64,000 bases of DNA from Phalacrocorax aristotelis. Lineage: Eukaryota; Chordata; Aves; Suliformes; Phalacrocoracidae. A program made the translations under genes and the position numbers. The stretch is from positions 7,447,682 through 7,511,681 of the forward strand of contig NC_134288.1 in the NCBI RefSeq assembly GCF_949628215.1, given 5' to 3'. Below are positions 1 through 10,388 of the stretch, in pieces. Under the pieces are notes generated by a model, which saw only the letters and a program-made list of their open reading frames with translations, was not told the origin of the DNA and did no database searches. The stretch's first letter is position 1. The number at the start of each line of letters is the position of its first letter.

Positions 1-282
1 GAGGAGAGGCGAGGAGAGGAGAGGAGAGGAGAGGAGAGGAGAGGAGAGGAGAGGAGAGGAGAGGAGAGGAGAGGAGAGGAGAGGAGAGGAGAGGAGGGGA
101 GGGGAGGGGAGAGGAGAGGAGAGGAGAGGAGAGGAGAGGAGAGGAGAGGAGAGGAGAGGAGAGGCGAGGAGAGGAGAGGAGAGGAGAGGAGAGGAGAGGA
201 GAGGAGAGGAGAGGAGGGGAGGGGAGAGAAGAGGAGAGGAGAGGAGAGGAGAGGAGAGGAGAGGAGAGGCGAGGAGAAGGGA
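1..282. repeat. GAGGA tandem repeat (purine-rich minisatellite)
   Basis: Near-perfect 5-bp tandem repeat of GAGGA that continues past the left edge of the window. Interruptions are not random: GAGGC appears near 10, 165 and 270, and GGGGA clusters occur near 96-110 and 216-225. This suggests that longer blocks were duplicated after the 5-mer expanded. One strand is all purine apart from three C residues, so it could form triplex (H-DNA) structure. The array length may be wrong in a short-read assembly. Confidence 0.95.
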
Positions 283-3200
283 ATGATGTCCATGATGTCC
301 ATGACAGCTATCCCTCCATGTGTGCTTGGGAAGCCTGGCACCAGCCTGCAGACCACTTAGCACTACAAGCAGAGCAGAAGGAAATTTGCTGGCAAATTGG
401 TTTCTGTCAATAGAGGGTAATTTAATAATTTAAGCTGATAAGGGCTTAATTATGGCTTTGCAACAAGGCCAGTCTTTGGGGCAGTAAGTGGCTACTGTGG
501 CTGAGGAGCAGCCTGGCTTACAGGGTTCCTGTGGGGCTGAGAAGGTCCCGGTTGTGGGATGTGGCACTGGATGGCCAAACCATTGGGGACTGCCAAGCTT
601 GGCCCCTGCCAGGGGAAAGGGAGGTTTTGTAAGGGATTGCAGGGACCCACTGCGGTCTCCCCCCATGCCAATGGGAAACCCCAGTGGTTTTGGCACCCTC
701 TGACTGCCTACAGACAGTCAGAGACATTAAAGAAATCTGTGGGCCTGTATTTGGGGGATGGGTCCTGCATGGAGGTCTCTGCCTTGTTGTGCGTCCCTGG
801 GTAATGGGACAGCCACCAGCCAGGAGTGTGAGGGCGGCAGCACTGCCCTGTCCCGGGCTGCACTGCAAAGAAACTGGAGTGAACCCTATGAAATGAGATG
901 AGATTAGCAAAGCAGCTGAATTATTCTAAGCTAATAAAGTACCCAGTCCAGATGGCTCCCACCATGAATACTATTAAAGATAAAAACTCAGGGTAAATTA
1001 GAAGATTTGAGACTAAGGCTTTTAATTCATGTGCAGAAGATGCTCTGTGGGGTGGGGAGCTGCCCCCTGCTCCCTGACTGCCCCCAGGGGCAGAGATCTG
1101 GTGCTTCCTCACAGCCGTGAAGAGATGAGTATGTGCTCCTTCTCACCCAATTTCTGCTGTCTTTCCCTTGAAAACCCATGCTGGCCACTTTTATTGCCTA
1201 CTGGCACCACCAGGCTTGGAGCCATGGAGATATTTGCCTGCCACACATATGCCCGCTCAAACTCCAGGTGTTTGGGATCTGTTTGAAGAGTTATTTCCCA
1301 GCCCTCAGGGTAGTCTGAGCCCCCAAACACCTCTGTGCTGGCCCCCTCCCGCTGTTTGATGGGAGACCACACGAAGATTCTCCACTAAGGGAGCAGACAG
1401 CATGAGTTTCCTCCTGAATTTTGGTGCTTGAAATAAGCTGTAAACAGCAATGAGACCTGCACTGTGTTTGCCTTGTGAAGGGCAGAGCTGCAGCCCCAGA
1501 CACAGAGGGGCTCAGAAGGAACCTGCATGTAAGGGCTAGCTGCAAACCACAGCATGCCAGGTACTATTTATCTCCCTCACCCTGGGAAATGGATGCCAGA
1601 GGCAGTAAGTGAGATATTGGTGCAGAGCAGGGGTAGATGCAGCCCTGAGCTGAACTGGAGGGAGCGTGGCAGTGCTAACTGGGGTCCAAAGCACCTGGTA
1701 CACCCCTGCCATACAAAGGAGAGTGACAGCTCATGGCATGGGCTTGACATCTGCCAGAGCAGCTCAGGGCAGGGAAGCAGAGCAGGCAGGACCCAGGAGC
1801 ACTCAGAGGCATGGAATTTCCTAACCCCCACGGTGTTTGCTGAGGATGGAAATTTAAAGCATGCCATTATTCCAAAAGGGAGAGGGAGAAACTATGGCAG
1901 GGAGAAAAGAGCTGCTTTTCCTCCATCCACAGTGACCGGGAAGATAGGTGGCTGGTGAGTTTAGGTTTTGAGTTATGCTGATGAGATGTATAAGCTTGCT
2001 ATTTGTTTTAACTAATGTGAAGGAAGCTCTCAGAGTTCCAGAAAGTAGTGAGAGAGGGGGAGCAGGGAGGGGAGATGGGGACATTTGGAATTGAAGCATA
2101 CTATTAATATTCCCACTGTTGTAAGAAAGGTCATTAATGAACCAAAGGAAAATGAGCAGGGAGGGAAACAGGAGAACTGAATCCCTGTCTCTGCCTCCCA
2201 CCACCTGCGTTGCCACCAGGACAGCTTCCAAGCACCACTGAATCCCTGCTGCCCCTTGTCCCGTGCCTTTCTCCGCTGTCTTTAAGCTGTCAGGGGAAGC
2301 TGGGCTCTCATCGGTGCTGGATGGGGTGGGAGGGTTTCAGGGAACATGATTGCTGGTGCCTCACGACACTGACATGAGGCTGCTCAAAACTGCACCCATC
2401 TGCTGACATCCAGAGCAATGCCTCCCGCCTTTGCGCCAGGACCTTACCTGGACACAGCCTTGCACTTGCAGTGCCGTGGTGAGCAGCAAGGGTGCAAAAC
2501 CCCTGCTGAAGGCATCGAAACCCCAGCCGTGGAGTGATGTTTGACAGGGAGAGGTGCTGCAACAGGCAGTAGAACCTCACTCGGTTTATTTCTCTCATTT
2601 TTTCTGCTCTTTTGGAGGTTAACGTGACCAGCGTGTGTTCCCAGCCCTGCGCTGAAGCTGTGCTTGCCCAGGAATTGATTTGCCACGCTTGAGATGGACG
2701 AAAACAAAGATTAAATTTAAGCTATTTGTTCAGTATCTCAGTTACGCAATTGGACATCATAGATTAGGGAAGGTGACCTTCTGTAGCACAGGGTGGATTT
2801 ACTAACACGTTCAAGCAAATATTACACTTCCTGGGATCTAGCAAATCTCAGGATGGAAGAGAAAAGGGTACCAGCCTGGCTGCCCTGCCCACCTACGATG
2901 CCTCCCTGCACAGGTGCCTAAATCCTGGTGATCTCTGTCTTCCACCACAGCCTCAGACTGGAGACCCAGGGTCTCCAAAGCAGGGGACGGCCTTCCTTCC
3001 TCTAGCAAGGAGGAAAGGGAGAAAAGGAAATGAAAGAAAGATGAATGGGAGGGGAAGGAGGGAATGAGCCTTTGCAGGATCTCCACCACCTGCTAAGCAT
3101 GACCAGCCTCAGGAGATAGAGGATTTTGTTCTGGTCACCATCTCCCACGCTCCTGGCTCCTGAGAGCTTTGCAGTGTTCGTGGAGCCAAGGCTTTGGGCT

Positions 3201-3400
3201 CTCACTTGCTGCGGGGCTAGTCCTAAGAGCTGTGGCAGTGGGCAGGCAGAGGAGAGGATGCAACACTAGAGACCATGGGAAGGTTCATTGGCTCAGGAGG
3301 CCAGTAATGGGCCAGCAATTTAAAATTTAAATCTGTGTGCTTAAAAAAGAAAAGAAGGGAAAGAAGCACAGAGAGGACTGGTGTTTGCATTGCAAACTGT
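283..3400. other. Upstream flank, no gene recognised
   Basis: About 3.1 kb of mixed-composition DNA. It begins with a 9-bp direct repeat (ATGATGTCC twice, about 284-301). Open frames of 60-134 codons occur on both strands but overlap each other, show no recognisable domain and look like chance. I see no CpG island, exon or recent repeat here. Confidence 0.5.
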
Positions 3401-3457
3401 CACTGTCTCTGTTTGTGAAAAGGCTTTTGACTGACAGCAAAGTTTGTCAGAGGCATC

Positions 3458-3465
3458 TGACGTCA
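3458..3465. promoter_or_regulatory. Perfect CRE palindrome TGACGTCA
   Basis: The full 8-bp cAMP-response-element palindrome, followed 9 bp later by CGCAGCG and an 80-bp patch with several CpGs. It lies 82 bp before the (CTC)26 tract and about 14 kb upstream of RIMS4 exon 1. CREB/ATF proteins bind this sequence. Use as a promoter or enhancer here is inference; there is no TATA box or exon signal to support a transcript. Confidence 0.4.
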
Positions 3466-3546
3466 GAGCTCTGCGCAGCGAGGTGTCGGAGTGACAGCTT
3501 GCGAATGGCAACAGCAGCATCAGCCGCCTCTGGGTAGCTTTGAGCT

Positions 3547-3624
3547 CTCCTCCTCCTCCTCCTCCTCCTCCTCCTCCTCCTCCTCCTCCTCCTCCTCCTC
3601 CTCCTCCTCCTCCTCCTCCTCCTC
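3547..3624. repeat. (CTC)26 trinucleotide microsatellite
   Basis: An uninterrupted run of 26 CTC units (78 bp). It produces artificial poly-Ser, poly-Pro and, on the other strand, poly-Arg open frames. One strand is pure pyrimidine, so the tract can form triplex DNA. It is likely length-polymorphic. Confidence 0.97.
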
Positions 3625-3699
3625 GCCAGGCTTTCAGAGTGCAGGCTGCCCCAGCACCAGCCTGCCCGCTGCCTGTGGAAGTCCTGGGTGGAGGAGGAA

Positions 3700-6300
3700 A
3701 GGAAAGATGCTTTCATGCTTACTGGATGCCACATGCCTACGGAGCTGTTGTACCTCTGTGATAGAGGCATCCTGACACAGACAGGGCAAGGGCCACCTCT
3801 CTCTCCCTGCAGCCTTGACCTCCCACTGGGCCCTGACAGCAGCTCGGCTCTGTCTGCAGCACAGGAGGGGAGCGGTGGAGGGGAGCTGGGCTGCTCACAG
3901 GACCAGTGTAGCAGAGCAGACTCCAGGCCGGCACCTCCCAGGTACAGTGCAAACACATCCAAACTTCACCCAGGGATTTTTCCTAACAAAGTGCTCCACA
4001 GCCCTTTCTCTGGCTTCTTCCTGGTTTGGAAAATTCATGAATGTGCTAAGTGCTAGACTGCAACGCTAACCACCTCCTGGGCCTTCCCCCTCTCCTTGCT
4101 GGCTTTTGTGCTACCTCTGACATGACATGGAGGAAGCAAGGGCTCTTCCTGAAGCAAGCCAGGCAAATCAGCAGGAGACCAAACCAGTTACTGCATGCTT
4201 TGACACTGAAACACTATAGTAGCTCTGGCAGCGGCAAGGCCAGGGCAGAGCTGAGGACAGAGGAGGAGGCTGAGGCGAAGGCAGCACGAATGACTTACAT
4301 TTGCTCTCTTGATGTGAGATCTTGCAAATGGAAATGATTCGCCAGGAGAGCATCTGTTCCTCAGGCAGGGTCTGTACCACTGCAGGCATCCTCCAAAGGC
4401 ATCTCTGGCCCTTTGTTCAAATACACAAATCAATAAAAGCAATGGCTACAGTGAGAGATTTGCCGTCCAGGCTTGGAAACACCTGATCCATTCAGGATAA
4501 TCGCTCTGTGGCCATGGACGGATGGGTTTTCTGAGCCCCGAGACACCTGCTTGCTGCTGAAGTGGTTTAGTCCATCTGTTTAATGCTGTGCTAGCTGGGA
4601 AATTGTTTCTCTGCTTTGGCTTTAAATGATGACTTGTTGCCTGAAAGATTATCCTTTGTTTATCTCTCTTTGTTCCAGTGACCCCCTTTGCTGCCTCTTC
4701 TCTCACCTCGCTTGGGCACTGCAGGAGCAGAGGGAGCAGGAGATGTGATCATTCCCAGCCCCGCACATCAGACTGTTGATCTTTCCTCCAAGCCACCCCG
4801 TCCACAGCTGAAACCCTGCCCCTGTCCAGCTCACGGCTTCTCCAAAACACAGACCAGGGTCTGCCACTCCTGAAACTAGAAAGGAGCACAAGAAATACAA
4901 AATAGCTGGAATGAGAAAGGTGAGGAGGAGAAGGACCAGCCTCCACATCTCATCCCCTCCCTTTACCTCCTGCCTCTAATCTCCACTTCCAAGGAGAGAG
5001 CAGGGGGCTGCTTTCTGTGCTTGCAGAGGAAGGTCTGTTCATGCTCGGGGATGGGGCCATGGAGGCAACACCCTCCTGCTGAGGGCCAGAGGGATGGCCA
5101 GGGATGGCCTGGGATGGAGGGACACACAGATGCTCCACTGGCTTGGCTCAGGCAAACTCCAGTGGGACTGAGCCAGGCTTTTGGCAGGCTTGGCTGCTGC
5201 TGGCAGGGCTGGGCGCCGGGTGAGAAGAGCTGGGCTTGGAACCAGCTGCGAGACCCTGCGTGGGTGATCCCCACTTCACTCCAGCACCCTGAGCCCCAGC
5301 ACTATGGCAGCTAAATGCCCCAGAGTGAGGACACCTCTGTGGCCCTGCTCAAGTGATTTCCTGTGGTTTCCCTGTGTCCAACAGAATGGTGTCTAGTGGA
5401 GCAATATGCCAGCTTGATTTGTGGTTTAGATAATTTCCCTTAGAAAAATCCTTGGGCCATAAATCTCTTCGGAAGGCCAAATATTTTCTCTCTGAAATTT
5501 GGCATGGTTTGCTGCTCTGTCGATGCAGGTGTAAAGCTGTAAAACATCCTAAGCCAGCTGGGTCTCCAAACCTAAATCGATAGCAGCAGCAACCCCAAGC
5601 TCTGAAATCACCTGTGAGAAGCTCCCATTTCATTTGGGTGTTTCCAAGCACCAGAGCCCAAATTCCTCTCCGTTCCCTGATGACATGGACCAACCACTTG
5701 GAAACCAGGTTTTCATACAAAGGAATTTGTGCAGGAAATGGAGCCATTACAAAACAAATTGAATCTCACTGAGGAAGCTTTGCAGCATGAGCCCAGCTCA
5801 GAGCAAGAGCCAGAATAAAGCAATGACGTGACAGTGACAGAAGCAATGAAGTGATTAATCTGTGATTTGGTTAGAGCTGGGGTGGGAAATCTGCAGAAGG
5901 TCACAGTGACACTAAACAAGTGTCTTGTATTAAACCTAGCTCAAGTTTTCATGTCTCGGTAAAAGAGCTGGAGCATCTATAACTAGTAGCAAGTTATTTT
6001 TGGCATCCCAACCTATTTTGTAGCTCCCAGGAGGACAAAACTGCTTCTCTCTGACTTTGCAAAGCCTGGATTTCTTTTTGTGTCTGCAGGATGCTGGGAT
6101 CTGCATTTAAATTCTTCTGCCACTGCTTGTCTTAACAAAAACTCACGGGTCCGGGCAATTACTGTTCTTGCTTGCTTTGCACAGAGGAAAGAGCCTGCAA
6201 CCTAGATGTGGGCTGCATTGTTCAAGCTGCTGTTCAAAATAAAAATGCAAAAGGGTTGCAGCTATAAAAAGCCTAAATTCTCAGTAGACGTGGGGGTCTG
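3700..6300. other. Upstream flank, no gene recognised
   Basis: About 2.6 kb without a supported gene. The longest open frames (3688-4056 +, 3447-3962 -, 5349-5747 -) lack recognisable domains, and two owe their length to the CTC tract. A 10-bp unit (GGGATGGCC plus one base) repeats three times at 5091-5120. Nothing else stands out. Confidence 0.5.
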
Positions 6301-6310
6301 AGGGGTCACT

Positions 6311-6410
6311 CTGTTATTACCTTCTTACAGGTCACTGGGCCTCAGACATTTGCTTGAGATCACTTGAAAAGTCAGTAGCAGAGGCTGGTACCAGAGCCAG
6401 GCCATCAGTG
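6311..6410 (-). repeat. Possible ancient MIR/L2-type remnant, antisense
   Basis: The stretch 'ttattac..cttacag..actgggcctcaga..gagatcactt..agtcagtagcagaggctgg' follows, with gaps, the well-known order in reverse-complement MIR/L2-type elements: TTACAG, CTGAGGCTCAGAGAG, GGTCAC, AGTGGCAGAGCTGG. Divergence is high. I judged this from memory of the consensus, without an alignment. Confidence 0.35.
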
Positions 6411-6419
6411 GTTTTCAGG

Positions 6420-8150
6420 GACCCGTCATCAGACAGGTTTCCATGACTCTTCCTCTTTCTTAGCATGTCCCTTCCCGAGCCCCGGATGCACCCACACCAT
6501 GTTCCCACACTTCCTAAGGGTGTTTGTCAGATGGGTGCCAGATCTCCAATTCTGCAACGCAGTGTGTGACATCTGGTCTGCCTTCCCTCCCGCTTCTCCC
6601 AAATGGAGATAGCCAGAAGAACGTTTAAGCCAGCATACACAGACCCATCAAAATCAAAGTACTTCACAAAACTTGAGTGCATTTCACCGGAATTTTGTTT
6701 TGAAATTAAACAAGCAAACAAACAAAAAGATCTGGCGTCATCAAAACATCTTGTTTCAGCACTGTCAGGAGAAAGAAAACCTTCCTGTTCTATTCTGAAA
6801 AGGCTTTTCATTGCTGAGATTGTTTCAGAAAATAGCTAAATCAAGCAGAAAGCAAATTAAAAAATCAAAGTCTTTTGGAGATGGATCCAGTTTCCAGATT
6901 TTGCTCTGATTGGCAGCCAAGGGGGGCAGTGCCACTCCGGTCATCCCACCCGGTACAGCGCTGGTACAGCACTGCTTGCCTCTGGCTCCCTGTGTGTGCA
7001 TGGAGGGGACAGCAGAAGAGCAGGGAGGTGACCCAGGGCTAGCTAAAACCTGGAAAACCAGGCAAAATCAGGGAAACCCTGCTACCCATGAGGAGATGCT
7101 CCTCTTCTTGTCAAGGAGCTATGTCCAGAATAAAGTTGTGCACTGAAGAGGGACAAAGAAGACTTCTGATGTGACAAGAGCAGATGTCGCAGAGGTGCTC
7201 AGACAACCCCTGCCTCTGTCTCCTGCCTCAGGAAGAACCGGCCAGGTTCTTCTATCACATCAATGCACGTAACACCCATGGCATGTGCCCAGGGACAGGA
7301 GTGCTCCCACACTGCCCGTGCCTGGGCCCCATCCCCACACGGCAGGGACAGCAGAGCTGAGTGCTGCAGCACCCTGTGGCTCCTCCAGCAGCCAGGCAAT
7401 GGGAGCAAACCCCATGGGTCTGGGGTACAGCTCAAAAGGTGCACAGGTTTCTGCTGCAAAGTTCATTATAAGAGAGTTTTCAGGGAATTCAGGGTTCTGT
7501 GCTTAAGCCTGCTCTTCAATTACCCAAACATCTCTTCATATGTCAGCATTTCACATTTCCTTCAAGAACTTGGATGTATAAGGCTGCTCCTACTCCAGAG
7601 TCCATCCAGGGCTCCAGCACTGAGTGTATTTTTCCTTGAAAAGCAAAAACCAAGCAACTGCTCCCATAAGGGATCTGCCCCAGGGCAGCAATGCATCTGC
7701 TGGAGAAAGAGCTCTTCTGTGCTCAAGCTGAAACTGGAGCCGTCAGTGGTGCAGGGGGTTGCATGGGAACTAGAGCACAAGGTTTCCTGAGGTTGAGTGG
7801 CATGGGCTATATCTCTGTCAGAGCTGACACATACGAACATGACACATACAAGTTTAATGAGAAATTTTGTTCAGGAAAAAATGAAAGTGGATTTGAGCAG
7901 CTGGATCCCCACAGTGAGCTGGCAAAAATGCTGAGGAGCACGCCACCAGTCTGCTAAGACCTTGGGCAGACACTGCCGGATAAACAAAATTCCTCCCTTA
8001 CTTTAGTGATGTGAATTTTAGACAGGCAGGAGGGAGAGGAACAAACACTATGTTTACAAAGCTAAAAAACCCCTAAACCTGAACTTCCAGGATGGGGATT
8101 GTACCCAGACCACAAGGGATCTAAAGAAGAGCTGGTACAATACGTGCTGA
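6420..8150. other. Upstream flank, no gene recognised
   Basis: Mixed sequence with open frames up to 175 codons (7263-7790 +). None has a recognisable domain, signal peptide or splice context, and they overlap antisense frames. No recent mobile element or CpG cluster is apparent. Confidence 0.45.
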
Positions 8151-9540
8151 TGCATAATCAGTGGTGAATTCCTCCTTCCCATATTTCTACATTCCCCACA
8201 ATTTTGTTGAAATAAACTAAAAGCAGTTCTTGGACCTTGTTAGACAAGGTGGTTATCTCTACCCAGCAGCAGATTTATTTACTTCTAAGTTGCATTCAAA
8301 CCATATTTTCTTTCATATGACAACTGTCCTATTTTATTAAAGCAGTTTTTCAGCAGTCCTGAATCACTGCTGCAACTCCATTTTGTCAAAAGCAAACTGC
8401 AGATGTTTTCCACTACAGTCAAGGAAATTGAACACAGTACATTTGTGAAATGGGGAACATCAAGCCTTTAATCATAAGAATTGAAGTAAAAAAAGGGCAG
8501 GTTTTCAGCCAATAATGATAAACACTTTAATGGCTGAACTTGAAAGTGAGGGAGTCTTTTTGTAAGCAAAAGTAAAAAAATATGGTAAACTGTTTTTACA
8601 GTACTTTTGCTGAGTATTTGAATGAGTGGGTCTAGTATTTTGAAGATTGGAAGCAATTTGGATGAACTTGAGGAATTGTCCTTGGCAAAAAAGTGTGAAA
8701 CCCAGTCTGAATTGCATTGGGAATGTTGACAATAATGCCCTCAAAAAGATTGGCAAAGGTGAGTGATTTGACGAGTCTGCAAGTGTAAAAAAAGGTTGAA
8801 ATTAAATGTGAAGAGGGGAATAAGACTGGTGAGATAAGAAATGGAGTGATATATTCAAGAACTTGGTGTGAAATATAGTCTCCATAAAAACATGAAAACA
8901 TTATCTGGGCTTTTACTGGTACTACCAGAAGCAATGTATCTTTATAGAGAGATGATAAGGAATATAATAGCTCTGAGACTACTAAACCAATCAATGTAAA
9001 ATATATATTTCCAAGGTATGCTTGTAGTGAGTTTTATCATATGCTTCTTTAATTTTAAACTTTCAGAAGGTTTAAAACACTCTTCCCAGTACAAAATCCC
9101 TTATGTTTCCTCCTATAGTTTTCTATACTTAGAGAATTAATAAAGGAGGTACAACACTTGAAAGAGCAGTCTGTTGACGGCATATATAAATAAGGCATTT
9201 TGAAAGGTAGAGCACATTATTTTTGGTTTTAGGACAGGTTATGTCAGGAGACAGAAGGGAGTTGTGAAGCTAAATGTGAGCTTGCTGGTGAAGACTACAG
9301 CAGGTTATTGAGATCTCTGTTTATTTTCAAGTTGATGCGATGCTTTAGGGTATTATGATAAAACTTGTGTTATCACTTGGTTGATCATAATTGGTCTTGC
9401 CTTCAGTTTGTAGTTACACAGTTTGAGTCACAGCTTCAAATTATTTGTCTTGTATAGTTTTCTATAAATAATCTGTTAGGGGCTTCTTATGTAACATTAT
9501 TCCTCTCAAGTTCAGCAAAAAATGCTGCATCGAGAAAAAT
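8150..9540. other. AT-rich block of unknown origin
   Basis: About 1.4 kb clearly richer in A and T than its flanks, with many short A or T runs. The minus strand holds three overlapping open frames (8468-8656, 8505-8756, 8632-8994). The longest, 120 codons, is rich in hydrophobic residues but matches nothing I recognise. AT-rich DNA read in one frame easily yields Phe/Leu/Ile-rich translations, so I do not call a gene. It could be an old mobile element or simply an AT-rich isochore patch. Confidence 0.35.
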
Positions 9541-9852
9541 GTGCATAATGTATAACAAATTTAGCCCCTTTGGTAACTGCAGACAAGTGAATCTTCCTTT
9601 CATTTTGGAACATGGTTATTGCAGCCTGGAGGAAGAAGGGAGGGAAAAGGCAAGGCAAAACAAGAAAAAGGGTAAAAGCAGTTCCATAAAAATACAAATG
9701 CATTTTACCAAACTCTTGCTGGCTTTTGATATGAAGAAGTAGCATTTTTCCCTTTCTCCATTGGTTTCTAGGGTCTTGCCCCACACTGCAGGACACAAAA
9801 GGCCTTTTTGGCTGATACCAGCCTTCAGCACAGGTGCAGGTGCAAGATGGCA

Positions 9853-9952
9853 GCACATTTGAAGTAACCTCAAGTGCTTGCAGTGATTTCTCCCTCCAAG
9901 ATGCACATTTGAAGTAACCTCAAGCGCTTGCAGTAATTTCTTCCTCCAAGAA
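9853..9952. repeat. 50-bp tandem duplication (two copies)
   Basis: Unit 1 (9853-9902) and unit 2 (9903-9952) both begin GCACATTTGAAGTAACCTCAAG and end CTCCAAGA. They differ at about four or five positions. This is a simple head-to-tail duplication old enough to have accumulated substitutions. Confidence 0.9.
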
Positions 9953-10205
9953 GCAATTCTGCTGTAGCCGCTATGTTGCATCACCTCTCATTCTACAAAT
10001 CTGTCAATGTCTACCCAAGCCCGGAGCAAATCCATTTGCTACAACATTTACAAGTACTAAAGCCCATCTGTAGGAAGCCACGCACAGGATTATTTCTGTC
10101 CTCTTCTTATTACAGACTCAGCAGACTCATTTGAAAAAGATATTTCACAAACCTGTTGCCTCCCAGGCTGAGAGCGTGTGCCCGAGCGGGTGGTAGTCTG
10201 AAAGC

Positions 10206-10388
10206 GAACAGGCTGCCCGGGGAAGTGGTTGAGTCACCATCCCTGGAGGTATTTGAGAGACGTGTAGATGTGGCACTTAGGGGCACCGTTTAGGGTTGGA
10301 CTTGGCAGCGTGGGGTTGGCAGTTGGACTCGATGATCTTAAAGGTCCTTTCCAACCTAAATGATTCTTCAATTATATGGTTCTATGAC
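10206..10388 (+). mobile_element. CR1 LINE, 3'-terminal fragment
   Basis: About 180 bp matching the 3' untranslated tail of avian CR1. The order is AACAGGCTGCCC, GGAAGTGGTTGAGTCACCATCC, CTGGAGGTATTTGAGAGACGTGTAGATGTGGC, GGTTGGACT, a second TTGGACTCGATGATCTTAAAGGTC, CTTTCCAACCT, and a decayed end near TTCTATGA. CR1 copies are usually 5'-truncated like this one. No coding sequence remains. The element lies in the same orientation as RIMS4, about 7 kb upstream of its first exon. Confidence 0.9.

Noticed and set aside
3447..3962. 171-codon minus frame with poly-Arg, and plus frames with poly-Ser and poly-Pro
   Set aside because: All are translations of the (CTC)26 microsatellite plus flanks, without other evidence of coding.
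8468..8994. Mitochondrial insertion or membrane-protein gene on the minus strand
   Set aside because: The hydrophobic translation does not match any mitochondrial gene I know, and base usage is not that of bird mitochondrial coding DNA. Composition explains it.
9853..9952. CRISPR-like direct repeats
   Set aside because: Two adjoining copies with no spacers in a vertebrate genome; a plain tandem duplication.
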